Of a stretch of 14,545 bases of DNA, positions 1 to 7,734 are shown one piece after another; positions within the stretch are counted from its first letter, which is position 1; each line of letters opens with the position of its first letter. The stretch comes from an uncultured Granulosicoccaceae bacterium (GTDB taxonomy: Bacteria > Pseudomonadota > Gammaproteobacteria > CALCKW01). A program made the translations under genes and the position numbers. The stretch spans positions 1 through 14,545 of the forward strand of contig CALDHJ010000240.1 in assembly GCA_937941555.1 (NCBI GenBank), given 5' to 3'. A model generated the notes under the pieces. It was not told where the DNA came from, searched no databases, and saw only the letters and a list, made by a program, of their open reading frames with translations.

Positions 1-60
1 AATCGACGTGCTGTCGGATCAGCCGTCGGAACTCACAACCGCTGTGCGAATTGAAGGCAG

Positions 61-70
61 ATACGGATGT
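61..70 (+). promoter_or_regulatory. Possible CsrA binding site over the csrA start codon
   Basis: The RNA here reads AUACGGAUGU, with the GGA at 65-67 running into the ATG. It resembles the known CsrA SELEX consensus RUACARGGAUGU with two bases missing. Further GGA triplets lie at 16-18 and 28-30. E. coli csrA is known to repress its own translation through several such sites, so autoregulation is plausible here. This is inference from a short motif; no hairpin presenting the GGA was established. Confidence 0.3.
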
Positions 71-252
71 TGATCTTGACGCGCAAAGTGGGTGAATCGC
101 TGATGCTCGGCGACAACTTCAAGGTGTCCCTGCTCGACGTGAAAGGCGGCAATGCCAAGTTCGGCATAGAAGCGCCAAAGGACGTGCCCGTTCACCGGGC
201 TGAAGTCGCTGAAAAGCTGCGCAAGAATAGCGCTTCAGAATCGTCTGACTGA
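67..252 (+). CDS. csrA: Carbon storage regulator CsrA
   Basis: Small homodimeric RNA-binding protein that binds GGA motifs in mRNA leaders and alters translation or stability of target transcripts in the cytoplasm. The 61-residue product opens with the family signature MLILTRKVGE and carries VHRAEV at residues 42-47. The RNA-contacting residues Leu4, Arg6 and Arg44 of the family are all present. Length is normal; the C-terminal tail after about residue 52 is polar and variable, as usual. The ATG at 67 is preceded by a GAAGG Shine-Dalgarno at 53-57. A GGA triplet overlaps the start codon, which may allow autoregulation. The gene converges on apaH with 11 bases between stop codons. The 66 bases upstream are too short to identify the previous gene. 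Confidence 0.97.
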   Translation: MLILTRKVGESLMLGDNFKVSLLDVKGGNAKFGIEAPKDVPVHRAEVAEKLRKNSASESSD

Positions 253-263
253 GCGCTTGGCGT

Positions 264-1049
264 TCAACCTGCGCCGCGTGAGATCCGGTAGGGCCGCGCT
301 GGCGCATCCCGCCTGACGGCGACCAAATCACCTCCCCAAACGCAGCCCCCATCGAGCGCGACAACCGGTCCGTAAACGCCGTATCCCAATGCGGCCCAGT
401 GACCGGTGTGGATTTGCGCGTCAGCAAAGCGATGCGCCGCCAGCGTATACCAAGGCATGACACCGTCTGGCAGATTGTCAGGCGCACCTTTCTCCTGCAG
501 GTTGAGCGAGAGGTCGGCGTTGAGACACCGCATCCGCGTCAAGACGGCCGCGGCGAAACCCGGTTGCTGTTCGCCGTAGATCGCCTGCAGTGTCGGACGC
601 GGATCCGATCCACTCAAACCGCCGTGCAATCCGTTGGCGAGAGCCCGATGCTGCGACAGCGACAAGGACGGGTGTAAACCCGCGTGAACCAGGATGTGCG
701 AACCCTGCTCGTGCAGGAAGGGTTGTGTGCGCAGCCAGTTGCACAATGAATTGGCATCACTGGCTGCAAGAATTGATGCGAGGGTGTCGGTTCGGCCGGG
801 CGTGCGAACGCCCGCCCAGCACGTCAGCAAATGCACGTCATGGTTGCCCAATACGATCTGAAGCCGCGCGCCCATTTCCTGATGCAGTGTGTGGACGTAC
901 CTCAGGGTTTCCAGGCATTTCGGTCCCCGGTTGATCAGATCGCCGGTGAGCCACAGGGTGTCAGCTGAGGGGTCGAATCGGATCAGCTGCAGCAAAGCGT
1001 CGAATTCGTCGAGGCAACCGTGCAGGTCGCCGATCACCCAGTCAGCCAC
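264..1049 (-). CDS. apaH: Symmetrical bis(5'-nucleosyl)-tetraphosphatase ApaH
   Basis: Cytoplasmic metallophosphatase that hydrolyses diadenosine tetraphosphate to two ADP, and in E. coli also removes Np4-type RNA caps. The 261-residue product has the calcineurin-like metal-binding blocks in order: GDLHG (7-11), GDLINRG (36-42), GNHD (68-71), HAGLHP (122-127) and a TGHW near 215-218, followed by the C-terminal LDGGCVWGG block (232-240). Length is close to the family norm. Translation starts with GTG at 1049, supported by an AGGG at 1056-1059 six bases upstream. It is the last gene of the lptD-surA-pdxA-rsmA-apaG-apaH block, 30 bases after apaG, and converges with csrA. Confidence 0.96.
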   Translation of the reverse strand: MADWVIGDLHGCLDEFDALLQLIRFDPSADTLWLTGDLINRGPKCLETLRYVHTLHQEMGARLQIVLGNHDVHLLTCWAGVRTPGRTDTLASILAASDANSLCNWLRTQPFLHEQGSHILVHAGLHPSLSLSQHRALANGLHGGLSGSDPRPTLQAIYGEQQPGFAAAVLTRMRCLNADLSLNLQEKGAPDNLPDGVMPWYTLAAHRFADAQIHTGHWAALGYGVYGPVVALDGGCVWGGDLVAVRRDAPARPYRISRGAG

Positions 1050-1079
1050 TGGGTGCCCTGCAATGCGCGATCGCCTGAA

Positions 1080-1463
1080 TCAGTGCAACACCCTCGGTGC
1101 GCTCAGCAGGCATTCCGGAATCTCCGCCATGAAGGTGGTGCCTTCATCGGTCACCATTTGGTAGGCGCCGGCCAGGGTGCCCATATCGGTTTCCAGCATA
1201 GTGCCGCTGGTGTACTGGAATCCTTCGCCGGGCTTGAGGTGGGGGGTCTCGCCGACTACTCCCTCGCCATTGACATGTTGCACTTTGCCGTTGCCGTCGA
1301 CGATTTTCCAGTGGCGTTTCATGAGGGTTGCCGCGGTTTCGCCGACGTTCCGGATAGTCACCGTGTAGGCAAACACGAAGCGCTCACTCCTCGGGTCAGA
1401 CTCGGACTCGAGAAAGTGCGTCTCGACCTGGACATCAATGCTTTGGCTCAGTTCGGTGCTCAT
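1080..1463 (-). CDS. apaG: ApaG protein (DUF525)
   Basis: ApaG-family protein with an immunoglobulin-like beta fold; its biochemical role is not firmly settled, although it is habitually encoded beside apaH and rsmA. The 127-residue product shows the family core: an N-terminal strand pair with FAYTVTIRN at 31-39, then NGEGVVGETPHLKPGEGF at 65-82 followed by the conserved YTSG at 84-87. The C-terminal part MVTDEGTTFMAEIPEC (103-118) is also typical. Length matches the family (about 125). It sits between rsmA (91-base gap) and apaH (30-base gap) on the same strand, which fits a shared transcript. No strong Shine-Dalgarno is obvious before the ATG. Confidence 0.95.
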   Translation of the reverse strand: MSTELSQSIDVQVETHFLESESDPRSERFVFAYTVTIRNVGETAATLMKRHWKIVDGNGKVQHVNGEGVVGETPHLKPGEGFQYTSGTMLETDMGTLAGAYQMVTDEGTTFMAEIPECLLSAPRVLH

Positions 1464-1554
1464 GCAAGTCTCAGTGTCGCGGGAGGGCGGCGTTACTGAA
1501 TCCTAGGGCATCCGTCGGGCTGGTGCGAGTGGTCTGTTGAACCCAGTCGGGCAA

Positions 1555-2358
1555 CTACGCGCCGAGTGCGCCAAGCTGTCGCGATAGTGCAGCATATTCC
1601 ACCGGTGTGATCCGTTCCGCTCTCGCTTGCGGGTCGACACCGGCAGATCGGATGTCGCTCTCGCTCAGGTGCGCGGACAGTGCGTTGCGCAAGGTTTTTC
1701 GCCGGCCCGAAAAAGCCGATGTCACCACACGCTGAAAATCATCGAAATCGCCGACGTCAAATGGCGGCTCTTGGCGCGGCAACAAGCTGACAACAGCCGA
1801 GTTGACGCGCGGGGGCGGATCAAAGCACTCCGGCGGGACCGGAAATGCCGGTACGACCGCGCACCGGTATTGCGCCATGATGCCCAGTCTGCCGTACGCC
1901 TTGTCGCCCGGTGCCGCTGCCAGCCGGTCGACGACTTCTTGTTGCAGCATGAAGTGCATACGGTCAATCACCCGCTGTTGCTCGAACAGATGGAACATGA
2001 GCGGTGTGGAGATGTTGTAGGGCAGGTTGCCGACCAGTTGCAGTTGCTTGCCGAGCGACTTGGCCAACGCGGTGTAATCGAAACCCAATGCGTCGGCTTG
2101 GTGTACCACAAGATCGCCCAGACCGGCGGCAGCGGACGTCAATCTCGGGATCAGGTCGCGATCCAGCTCGACGACGGTGAGTGCGCTGTGGCGTTTGAGC
2201 AGTGGCATCGTCAGGGCGCCAAGCCCGGGGCCGATCTCGACCAAAGCGGTATCGGTGTCGGAGTCCACGAGGCGCAGGATGCGTTCGATGGTTTGCTGGT
2301 CCCGGAGGAAGTGCTGCCCGAAACGTTTTCTGGGCCGGTGAGGCGGTTGCGCGCTCAT
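1555..2358 (-). CDS. rsmA: 16S rRNA (adenine1518-N6/adenine1519-N6)-dimethyltransferase RsmA
   Basis: SAM-dependent enzyme (KsgA) that dimethylates the two adjacent adenines in helix 45 of 16S rRNA during small-subunit assembly. In the 267-residue product, RFGQHFL begins near residue 12, the SAM-binding EIGPGLG is at 41-47, an acidic ribose-binding VVELD follows at about 62-66, and the catalytic NLPY is at 111-114. I chose the ATG at 2358 because it overlaps the pdxA stop as ATGA, implying translational coupling. An in-frame ATG six codons upstream (2376) would lie inside pdxA and add only a poorly conserved leader. Methylation state of this site underlies kasugamycin sensitivity in known systems. 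Confidence 0.97.
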   Translation of the reverse strand: MSAQPPHRPRKRFGQHFLRDQQTIERILRLVDSDTDTALVEIGPGLGALTMPLLKRHSALTVVELDRDLIPRLTSAAAGLGDLVVHQADALGFDYTALAKSLGKQLQLVGNLPYNISTPLMFHLFEQQRVIDRMHFMLQQEVVDRLAAAPGDKAYGRLGIMAQYRCAVVPAFPVPPECFDPPPRVNSAVVSLLPRQEPPFDVGDFDDFQRVVTSAFSGRRKTLRNALSAHLSESDIRSAGVDPQARAERITPVEYAALSRQLGALGA

Positions 2359-3317
2359 GTCGCGGGTCCGGCGCACAGCCGCAGCGCTTCATCGACAGCG
2401 GCCTGCAAGCTGGAGTCACTGGCCCGTCCGGTGCCGGCCAGAGGCAATGCCGTGCCGTGATCGACAGAGGTGCGGATTAGGGGCAGGCCCAAGGTCACAT
2501 TGACGGCCTCGCCGAAGCCCGCGTGCTTCAATACTGGCAGCCCCTGATCGTGGTACATCGCCAGAACTGCGTCTGCGCCTGGCAGGTGGTGTGGCGTAAA
2601 GGCGGTGTCTGCGGGCAGGGGCCCCTCGAGCGACAGGCCCTCGGCGCGCAGCGCAGCCAGCGTTGGACTGATCACGTCGATTTCCTCTCGACCGAGATGG
2701 CCGTCTTCACCCGCGTGCGGGTTGAGACCGAGGACGAGTATGTGGGGGTTTGCGATGCCGTATCGGGTTTGCAAGGCAGCGTGGAGCGTGCGCGTTACCC
2801 GGTCGAGTGTGTCTCGGGTGATCGCTGCGGGCACCTTCGACAGCGGCAGGTGAGTCGTCACCAGCGCCACGCGCAGCACACCTGCGGCCAGCAACATGAC
2901 CGCCTCTGCGTTGCAGGCGTCTGCGAGGTACTCGGTGTGCCCACTGAACGGCACGCCGCTGTCGTTGATCACGCCCTTGTGCAATGGCGCGGTGACCATC
3001 GCATCGAACTCGCCAGATCGGCAACCGGCTATGGCCCGGTCGAGTGTGGCGAGCACTGTCGTTCCATTGGCGGGGTTCAAGGTGCCCGCACAGACGGGTT
3101 CACGGGTGGCAACGGGTACGACAACCTTCGGCGCAGACGGGTTGTCACCGAAGTCGGGTGGACACCGCAAGCCCAGTTGTTGGGCGCGTTCCTGCAGCAC
3201 GTCGAGCGGGCCGATCAGGATCATCTGGCAATCGGCTCGCTCTGGTAACGACAGACAGATGTCTGGGCCGATGCCAGCTGGTTCGCCAAGGGTGATCGCG
3301 ATGCGTTTGACGGTCAT
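2355..3317 (-). CDS. pdxA: 4-hydroxythreonine-4-phosphate dehydrogenase PdxA
   Basis: NAD-dependent, metal-requiring enzyme of the DXP-dependent pyridoxal 5'-phosphate pathway; it oxidises 4-phosphohydroxy-L-threonine to an intermediate used by PdxJ. The 320-residue product has GEPAGIGP (11-18), TAPLHK (109-114), GHTE (126-129), THLPLSK (155-161), GLNPHAGE (197-204), YHDQG (255-259) and RTSVDHGTA (282-290). His156, His201 and His256 are the likely metal ligands. Length is normal. The gene follows surA after a 108-base gap, the largest inside this block apart from the apaG-rsmA gap, and its stop overlaps the rsmA start. The family also has PdxA2-type members in sugar catabolism, but the surA-rsmA context favours the vitamin B6 enzyme. 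Confidence 0.96.
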   Translation of the reverse strand: MTVKRIAITLGEPAGIGPDICLSLPERADCQMILIGPLDVLQERAQQLGLRCPPDFGDNPSAPKVVVPVATREPVCAGTLNPANGTTVLATLDRAIAGCRSGEFDAMVTAPLHKGVINDSGVPFSGHTEYLADACNAEAVMLLAAGVLRVALVTTHLPLSKVPAAITRDTLDRVTRTLHAALQTRYGIANPHILVLGLNPHAGEDGHLGREEIDVISPTLAALRAEGLSLEGPLPADTAFTPHHLPGADAVLAMYHDQGLPVLKHAGFGEAVNVTLGLPLIRTSVDHGTALPLAGTGRASDSSLQAAVDEALRLCAGPAT

Positions 3318-3353
3318 GCCTGAGTACTGCGGCTGTGCAAGACGCGGACACAG

Positions 3354-3398
3354 GGCTCACAGCGGGTTGTGTGGGCGGGCCGCCGACGGCTCACAACG
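3354..3398. repeat. Short direct repeat upstream of pdxA
   Basis: GGCTCACA occurs at 3354-3361 and 3388-3395, in both cases followed by a purine and CG, giving 10 of 11 matching bases with starts 34 bases apart. It lies in the 108-base gap between surA and pdxA. It could be an operator pair or chance; I see no convincing promoter or terminator in the gap. Confidence 0.25.
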
Positions 3399-3425
3399 TG
3401 GCGTGCGGGTGAGGCGCATGCCGGT

Positions 3426-4673
3426 TCAGCCGGCATCGGGAAACTCGAGAAAGGCCTCGTCACGCAGGCGTTGCAGGTAGCGGTCGGTTTCCCGCAGCAG
3501 TTTGTCTTGCGCAATACGCTCACGAGTCTCGGCGCGCAGTCGCTCCTCGCTCACGTCTTCGCGCTTGCGCTCGATGACTTCGATCAAGTGCCAGCCGAAG
3601 GGTGTCTTGATGGGTGCACTGAGGCTGCCTGGTGGCAGCGTGCTGGCGGCATCCTCGAACTGGGGCGCCATGTCGCCCGGACCGAACCAGGGCAGTAGTC
3701 CGCCCAGCAGGGCGCTGTTGTAGTCTTCGGAGTGCCGTTGTGCCAGCTCTTCGAAGGACCCGCCGTGGCTCAGATGGTCACGGAACTCCACCAATTGCAG
3801 GCGTGTGGACTCGTCGTCTCGCACCGGGTTGGGCGTGAGGAGGATGTGTCGCGCGCGGGTGCGTGTGATTTCAACGCGCTGCTCTTCGCGCTTGTCGGAC
3901 AGCCGAAAGACGTGCACGCCTGCGCCGTCCGGCAGGGGCTCGGTGACGCCACCGACGTCGAGCTCGGCTGTGAGCGCATCGAGTGGGGAGGGCAGTTGAT
4001 CGAGAGTGCGCCAGCCCAGCGCGCCCCCTTCGACCGCGACGCCCTCGGCACGCAATACCTGAACGGCGCGCGCACTGTCTTCGCCGCGGTCGAGCAACCC
4101 GAGCAAACGCCGCACCTGTCGCTCGAGCGTGGCGCGGCTCTGTGCGGTGTCAGTGCGTGGATACGGGATGCTGAACCGTTCCAACGCATATTGGTTCGCC
4201 GTGAGGTCACGACGGTTGTTGCTCAGGAATTCGTCGATCTCGTTGTCGTTGACCGTGATGGTTTGCAGGATGGCGCGCTCCCGCAAGCGTTGCAGCGTGA
4301 TTTCTTCACGCACGCTTTCGCGCAATGCGCGCCAGGACATGCCGTCGGCTTCCGCTTGCTGGCGGAAGTCACTCAGCGGCAACCGGTTCTGCCGTGCGAG
4401 CTGCTCCATGCCGCGGTCCAGTGTGGCATCGTTCACAGTGATGCCCAGGCGTGCGGCTTCCTGTTGTTGAAGCGTGCGCATGATCAGCCGCTCGAGCGCT
4501 GCCTTGCGCAGTGATTCTCCGCTCAGACCAGGGCTTTGCCGGCGCAGCAATTCACTGGTTTGAGTCAGTTCGGATGCGGTGATGGCGCCGTTGTTGACCA
4601 GCGCGACGATGTTGTCGATCGTTGCCGCGGCGGAGCCGATGATCAGGCTGGCGGCGAGGGCGAGAAACTTCAT
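3426..4673 (-). CDS. surA: Periplasmic chaperone / peptidyl-prolyl isomerase SurA
   Basis: Periplasmic chaperone that escorts unfolded outer-membrane proteins, including LptD, to the BAM complex. The 415-residue product starts with a signal peptide (MKFLALAASLIIGSAA), then the SurA N-terminal helical domain (about 20-150) and two parvulin-like domains. The first (about 163-262) is degenerate; the second (about 272-373) keeps the parvulin features RARHILL (273-279), SFEELAQRHSED (306-317) and FGWHLIEV (359-366). A C-terminal helix (375-406) completes the fold. I start at 4673 rather than the in-frame ATG at 4739, because the former places the signal peptide at the N terminus and begins 34 bases after the lptD stop, whereas the latter would overlap lptD. 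LptD is a known SurA client, so adjacency is functional. Confidence 0.96.
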   Translation of the reverse strand: MKFLALAASLIIGSAAATIDNIVALVNNGAITASELTQTSELLRRQSPGLSGESLRKAALERLIMRTLQQQEAARLGITVNDATLDRGMEQLARQNRLPLSDFRQQAEADGMSWRALRESVREEITLQRLRERAILQTITVNDNEIDEFLSNNRRDLTANQYALERFSIPYPRTDTAQSRATLERQVRRLLGLLDRGEDSARAVQVLRAEGVAVEGGALGWRTLDQLPSPLDALTAELDVGGVTEPLPDGAGVHVFRLSDKREEQRVEITRTRARHILLTPNPVRDDESTRLQLVEFRDHLSHGGSFEELAQRHSEDYNSALLGGLLPWFGPGDMAPQFEDAASTLPPGSLSAPIKTPFGWHLIEVIERKREDVSEERLRAETRERIAQDKLLRETDRYLQRLRDEAFLEFPDAG

Positions 4674-4707
4674 GGTATGTAGCCGGCCGCACGCGGTTCG
4701 AGGGCGC

Positions 4708-6888
4708 TCAATAGGGGTCTTTGTAGCCAAGAATAGCACGTTCGAATTGCCTCCCTACGCTGTTGCCAAGGCCGCCGAGGCCTTTGAATATGATTTCGAG
4801 GGAGAACGCATTCTGGTACGTTTCGCCACCGCTGAGATAGTGCCGTGCGCCGCCGCGAAGTGCCCAACAACAGTTGTCCCAGGCGAAACCCAGAAAGCGC
4901 TCGATGTGACGATCATCGTCGAGTGAATACTGCCAACGTCCAAGAAGCGCGATATCGGTATTGAGGTTGCGTGCAAAGGACAGATCGAGTTGCTCGAAGC
5001 GTCCGCGATCAAGTCGGTGACCGAGGTTGATGAGTGTGGCGCCTTTGCGGTAACGCAGATCAAGGCCACTTCGAGACAACTCGCCTGTGTCGGGTGAGAG
5101 CTGGGCTGTCGCCCGTGTCTGCCAGTTCCGCAATCCGCTGTACACCGCTTCAGCCACGATGTCCGAACGGGTGAGCTCACTGGTTTCGTCATCGAGCCCG
5201 ACCTTACGGCTGTCGAAATAAAAGCTGCTGCCGACACCGTAGCGCCAGATTTCTCGGCCCTCGGCGCTGGTGTGACGGCTGCGCAGCGCGAGCGACAACT
5301 GGTTTGCGTCGCCGATTCGGTCGCGACCGGAAAAGCGGTTTTCGCGAAACAGCTGGTCGAAGCTGAAGTCGTTCAGTCCGCTGTCGAACACGGGCAGCTC
5401 GTCCTGATCCACACGCGGAACGAAGAGGTAGAAGGCGCGAGGTTCGAGTGTGGCGGTACTGCCGTCGGCATTGCGCCGGCGCAGTTTCACACCACTGTCA
5501 AACGAGAGTATGGGGACGGTGCGTTCCGGACGCGTCGATTGCGAATCCGTGGCGTTATCGAGCCAGTAGCGCGTGTGCGCCAACGTCGCCGCGGCGCTGA
5601 AGTAGCCCCAGCGGCGGAAATGCTCGTAGGTCAGGCGCGGCCGCAGATCGAGTCGCACGGTTTCGATCGAGTCATCCCGTTCGAGCTTGACCAATTCGCT
5701 GTCGAGCCGCAGCTCGAGTGGTCCGGTCGGGTCCCACAGTGAGCCCGCGACAAGCAGCTGAGGCAGTCTGCGATAGGGACGGTCTGATTCGGCCAGGGAG
5801 GTATCCAGCGTCTGGTAGCTCTGCAGCCGCAGCAGTGTATTGATGCGGCGGCGACTGAAGCGCACGTCGATGCGCCTGTCGATGTGTGTGACATTTGCGA
5901 TTTCGGCGTTTTCGCTCAAGTCTTCGAGGTAGGTGCTGTCCGAGACGTTCCCGACTTGTATTTCAGTTTGCCAGCCCGGCCACGGTCGGCCGCTTTGTTT
6001 CAGTTCAAACTGTTGGCGTACGTCACCGTAGCTCCGGTCGTTAACCACGTCGTAGTTGACCGTCCACTTGGATCGGGGGCCGAGATAGCGAAATTCGTTT
6101 CGCAGTTGCAGCCCGCGTTTGCTCATCAAACGCGATGTGATGGTGGCGTCGAAGTTGGGTTTGATATTCCAGTACCAGGGGAGGTTCAGCTCGAGTCCGC
6201 GGTTGTCGGAACTGGCGAGTCTCGGGTACAGAAAACCCGACTTTCTCTGATCGGACAGTGGCCAGCTCAGCCACGGGAGATAGAGAAGTGGTACACCCCC
6301 GACTTCGAATCGAACGTCGCGCGCGGTGCCGGTGTCGGTGGCATTGTTGATCTGAATCGATGACGCACGCAAATCCCAGAATGTCGCACCCGGCGGGCAA
6401 CTGGTGAGGCTGGCGCCATCCATGTCGAGCGTCCCGGCATCGGTGTACTCCAGCCGTTCTGCTTCGCCGCGAAGATAGTGATCGGCGTTGGGCAACTCGA
6501 AACTCGCTTGCTCGACCAGAAGCTGATCGCTGTTGAGTTCGGCGTCGAAATTCTCGGCGCTGACCTGCAGATCCGGGGTGCGAATCGACGTTTGCCCGGC
6601 GCTGCTGACCCGCAATGTTTGAGTGTTGAGTTGGGCCTGGTCGGTGCGCAACTCAGTGCTGCCGTGGCGAAGCTGAACGTTGCCGTCAAGCGTCAGCGTG
6701 CCCTGAGCCTGGCCGGACAATCGATCTGCCGTGGCGGTGAACGGATTTTCCGCACTGACCCGATAGGGTAGCCAGGCGTCGACTTCCTCACCGTGCGCGC
6801 CCGGAACAAGGCACTCTGCAGCGTAGAGCGAGCCGGAGGCCAGGGTCAGCAGAAGCAGGCTGATCTGACGGTGCACGGGATGAGGCAT
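4708..6888 (-). CDS. lptD: LPS-assembly protein LptD
   Basis: Outer-membrane beta-barrel that, plugged by LptE, inserts lipopolysaccharide into the outer leaflet. The 726-residue product has a signal peptide (about 1-24), an LptA-like periplasmic domain (about 45-170), and a large barrel. The barrel entry shows the conserved VPLLYLPWLSWPLSDQRKSG region (199-218). Four cysteines match the E. coli disulfide set: Cys26 near the mature N terminus, Cys164, and an adjacent pair near 673-674. The frame is open upstream to 7305, but I start at the ATG at 6888, where the signal peptide begins; the upstream part overlaps ung and lacks protein-like features. First gene of the leftward block. No clear Shine-Dalgarno or promoter was identified in front of it. 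Confidence 0.96.
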   Translation of the reverse strand: MPHPVHRQISLLLLTLASGSLYAAECLVPGAHGEEVDAWLPYRVSAENPFTATADRLSGQAQGTLTLDGNVQLRHGSTELRTDQAQLNTQTLRVSSAGQTSIRTPDLQVSAENFDAELNSDQLLVEQASFELPNADHYLRGEAERLEYTDAGTLDMDGASLTSCPPGATFWDLRASSIQINNATDTGTARDVRFEVGGVPLLYLPWLSWPLSDQRKSGFLYPRLASSDNRGLELNLPWYWNIKPNFDATITSRLMSKRGLQLRNEFRYLGPRSKWTVNYDVVNDRSYGDVRQQFELKQSGRPWPGWQTEIQVGNVSDSTYLEDLSENAEIANVTHIDRRIDVRFSRRRINTLLRLQSYQTLDTSLAESDRPYRRLPQLLVAGSLWDPTGPLELRLDSELVKLERDDSIETVRLDLRPRLTYEHFRRWGYFSAAATLAHTRYWLDNATDSQSTRPERTVPILSFDSGVKLRRRNADGSTATLEPRAFYLFVPRVDQDELPVFDSGLNDFSFDQLFRENRFSGRDRIGDANQLSLALRSRHTSAEGREIWRYGVGSSFYFDSRKVGLDDETSELTRSDIVAEAVYSGLRNWQTRATAQLSPDTGELSRSGLDLRYRKGATLINLGHRLDRGRFEQLDLSFARNLNTDIALLGRWQYSLDDDRHIERFLGFAWDNCCWALRGGARHYLSGGETYQNAFSLEIIFKGLGGLGNSVGRQFERAILGYKDPY

Positions 6889-7008
6889 GGCGGAATCTGA
6901 TTCGGTCCGAGCGCGTGTCAGCTGGTGGGTTTGCGCACCGACAGGGAGCCTGTTGGCCCGAGCGGCGTGCAGCAGGGTCAGCGACCGGCAAGCGGCGTGT
7001 CGACGGGT

Positions 7009-7014
7009 TAAAAT
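7009..7014 (+). promoter_or_regulatory. Possible -10 element upstream of ung
   Basis: TAAAAT at 7009-7014 matches five of six positions of the sigma-70 -10 consensus and lies 24 bases before the ung start, in an otherwise GC-rich 150-base divergent gap. No good -35 element is visible at 16-18 bases upstream, so this is only a candidate. Confidence 0.3.
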
Positions 7015-7026
7015 GTAGCAGCTACT

Positions 7027-7032
7027 GGGGGA
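7027..7032 (+). promoter_or_regulatory. Shine-Dalgarno deciding the ung GTG start
   Basis: GGGGGA at 7027-7032 is a strong ribosome-binding site six bases before GTG at 7039. It supports GTG as the true ung start. Confidence 0.6.
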
Positions 7033-7038
7033 TACCAC

Positions 7039-7734
7039 GTGCAGGAAACATCTCAACGCACTGAACCGCTCAGTGGCGAATGGCAGCGGCTGCTCGGCAC
7101 GGAGCTCGAGCAACCTTACATGCGCGAGCTGTCGGTCTTTCTGCGCGAGCGCAAACGCCAGGGCGCGGTGGTGTACCCCGCAGGCGGTGAGTTCTTCGCC
7201 GCATTCAAAGCTTGCCCCTTCGAGCAGGTCAAAGTGGTTGTGCTGGGCCAGGATCCATATCACGGCCCCAATCAGGCACACGGCCTGAGCTTCTCTGTAC
7301 GGCAAGGCGTGGCGATTCCACCGTCACTCAAGAATATCTACGCCGAAATGGAGACCGATCTCGGGTTAGCCCCCCCGGATCACGGGCACCTGCAAGCGTG
7401 GGCGAATCAGGGCGTGTGCCTTCTGAACAGTGTGCTGAGCGTCGAACAAGGGCAGGCGGGTGCGCACCAGGGGCGAGGCTGGGAACGGTTCACGGATGCC
7501 GCTGTTCGAGCCTTGGCCGAACAGCGCGAACACCTTGTGTTCATGCTCTGGGGGAGTTACGCACAGAAAAAGGGTCAGTTCATTGATCGCCAGCGGCACC
7601 TCGTCATCAAGAGTCCCCACCCGTCGCCGTTGTCGGCCTACCGCGGTTTCCTCGGCAGCAAGCCCTTTTCCCGGTGTAACGACTACCTCGGCGTGACCGG
7701 CCAGACGCCGATCAATTGGGCCCTGACCGACTGA
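7039..7734 (+). CDS. ung: Uracil-DNA glycosylase (family 1)
   Basis: Removes uracil from DNA to begin base-excision repair. The 231-residue product carries the family-1 water-activating motif GQDPYHG at 70-76 (catalytic Asp72), the uracil-recognition LLN at 128-130 (Asn130), and the minor-groove Leu-loop HPSPLSAYRGF at 194-204 (His194). The loop has Tyr where E. coli has His before RGF, which does not touch the catalytic residues. Length is normal for Ung. The start is GTG, backed by the strong upstream ribosome-binding site. It is transcribed divergently from lptD and is followed after 85 bases by mltB on the same strand; no clear terminator is seen between them, so co-transcription with the cell-wall genes is possible. 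Confidence 0.97.
   Translation: MQETSQRTEPLSGEWQRLLGTELEQPYMRELSVFLRERKRQGAVVYPAGGEFFAAFKACPFEQVKVVVLGQDPYHGPNQAHGLSFSVRQGVAIPPSLKNIYAEMETDLGLAPPDHGHLQAWANQGVCLLNSVLSVEQGQAGAHQGRGWERFTDAAVRALAEQREHLVFMLWGSYAQKKGQFIDRQRHLVIKSPHPSPLSAYRGFLGSKPFSRCNDYLGVTGQTPINWALTD

Noticed and set aside
1..73. Possible tail of an upstream gene running into csrA
   Set aside because: All three plus frames are open at the edge and end at different stops (52-54, 71-73 and 91-93). The stretch is too short to choose one or identify a family.
1066..1073. GCGATCGC palindrome between apaG and apaH, resembling the cyanobacterial HIP1 repeat
   Set aside because: A single copy in a GC-rich background is expected by chance, and gene content is gammaproteobacterial.
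2523..3248. 241-codon plus-strand frame opposite pdxA, and similar frames opposite surA and rsmA
   Set aside because: These are shadows of genes with complete catalytic motifs; no ribosome-binding site or domain was seen in them.
6889..7305. N-terminal extension of lptD by 139 codons
   Set aside because: It overlaps ung on the other strand and its sequence is not protein-like, whereas a proper signal peptide begins at the ATG at 6888.
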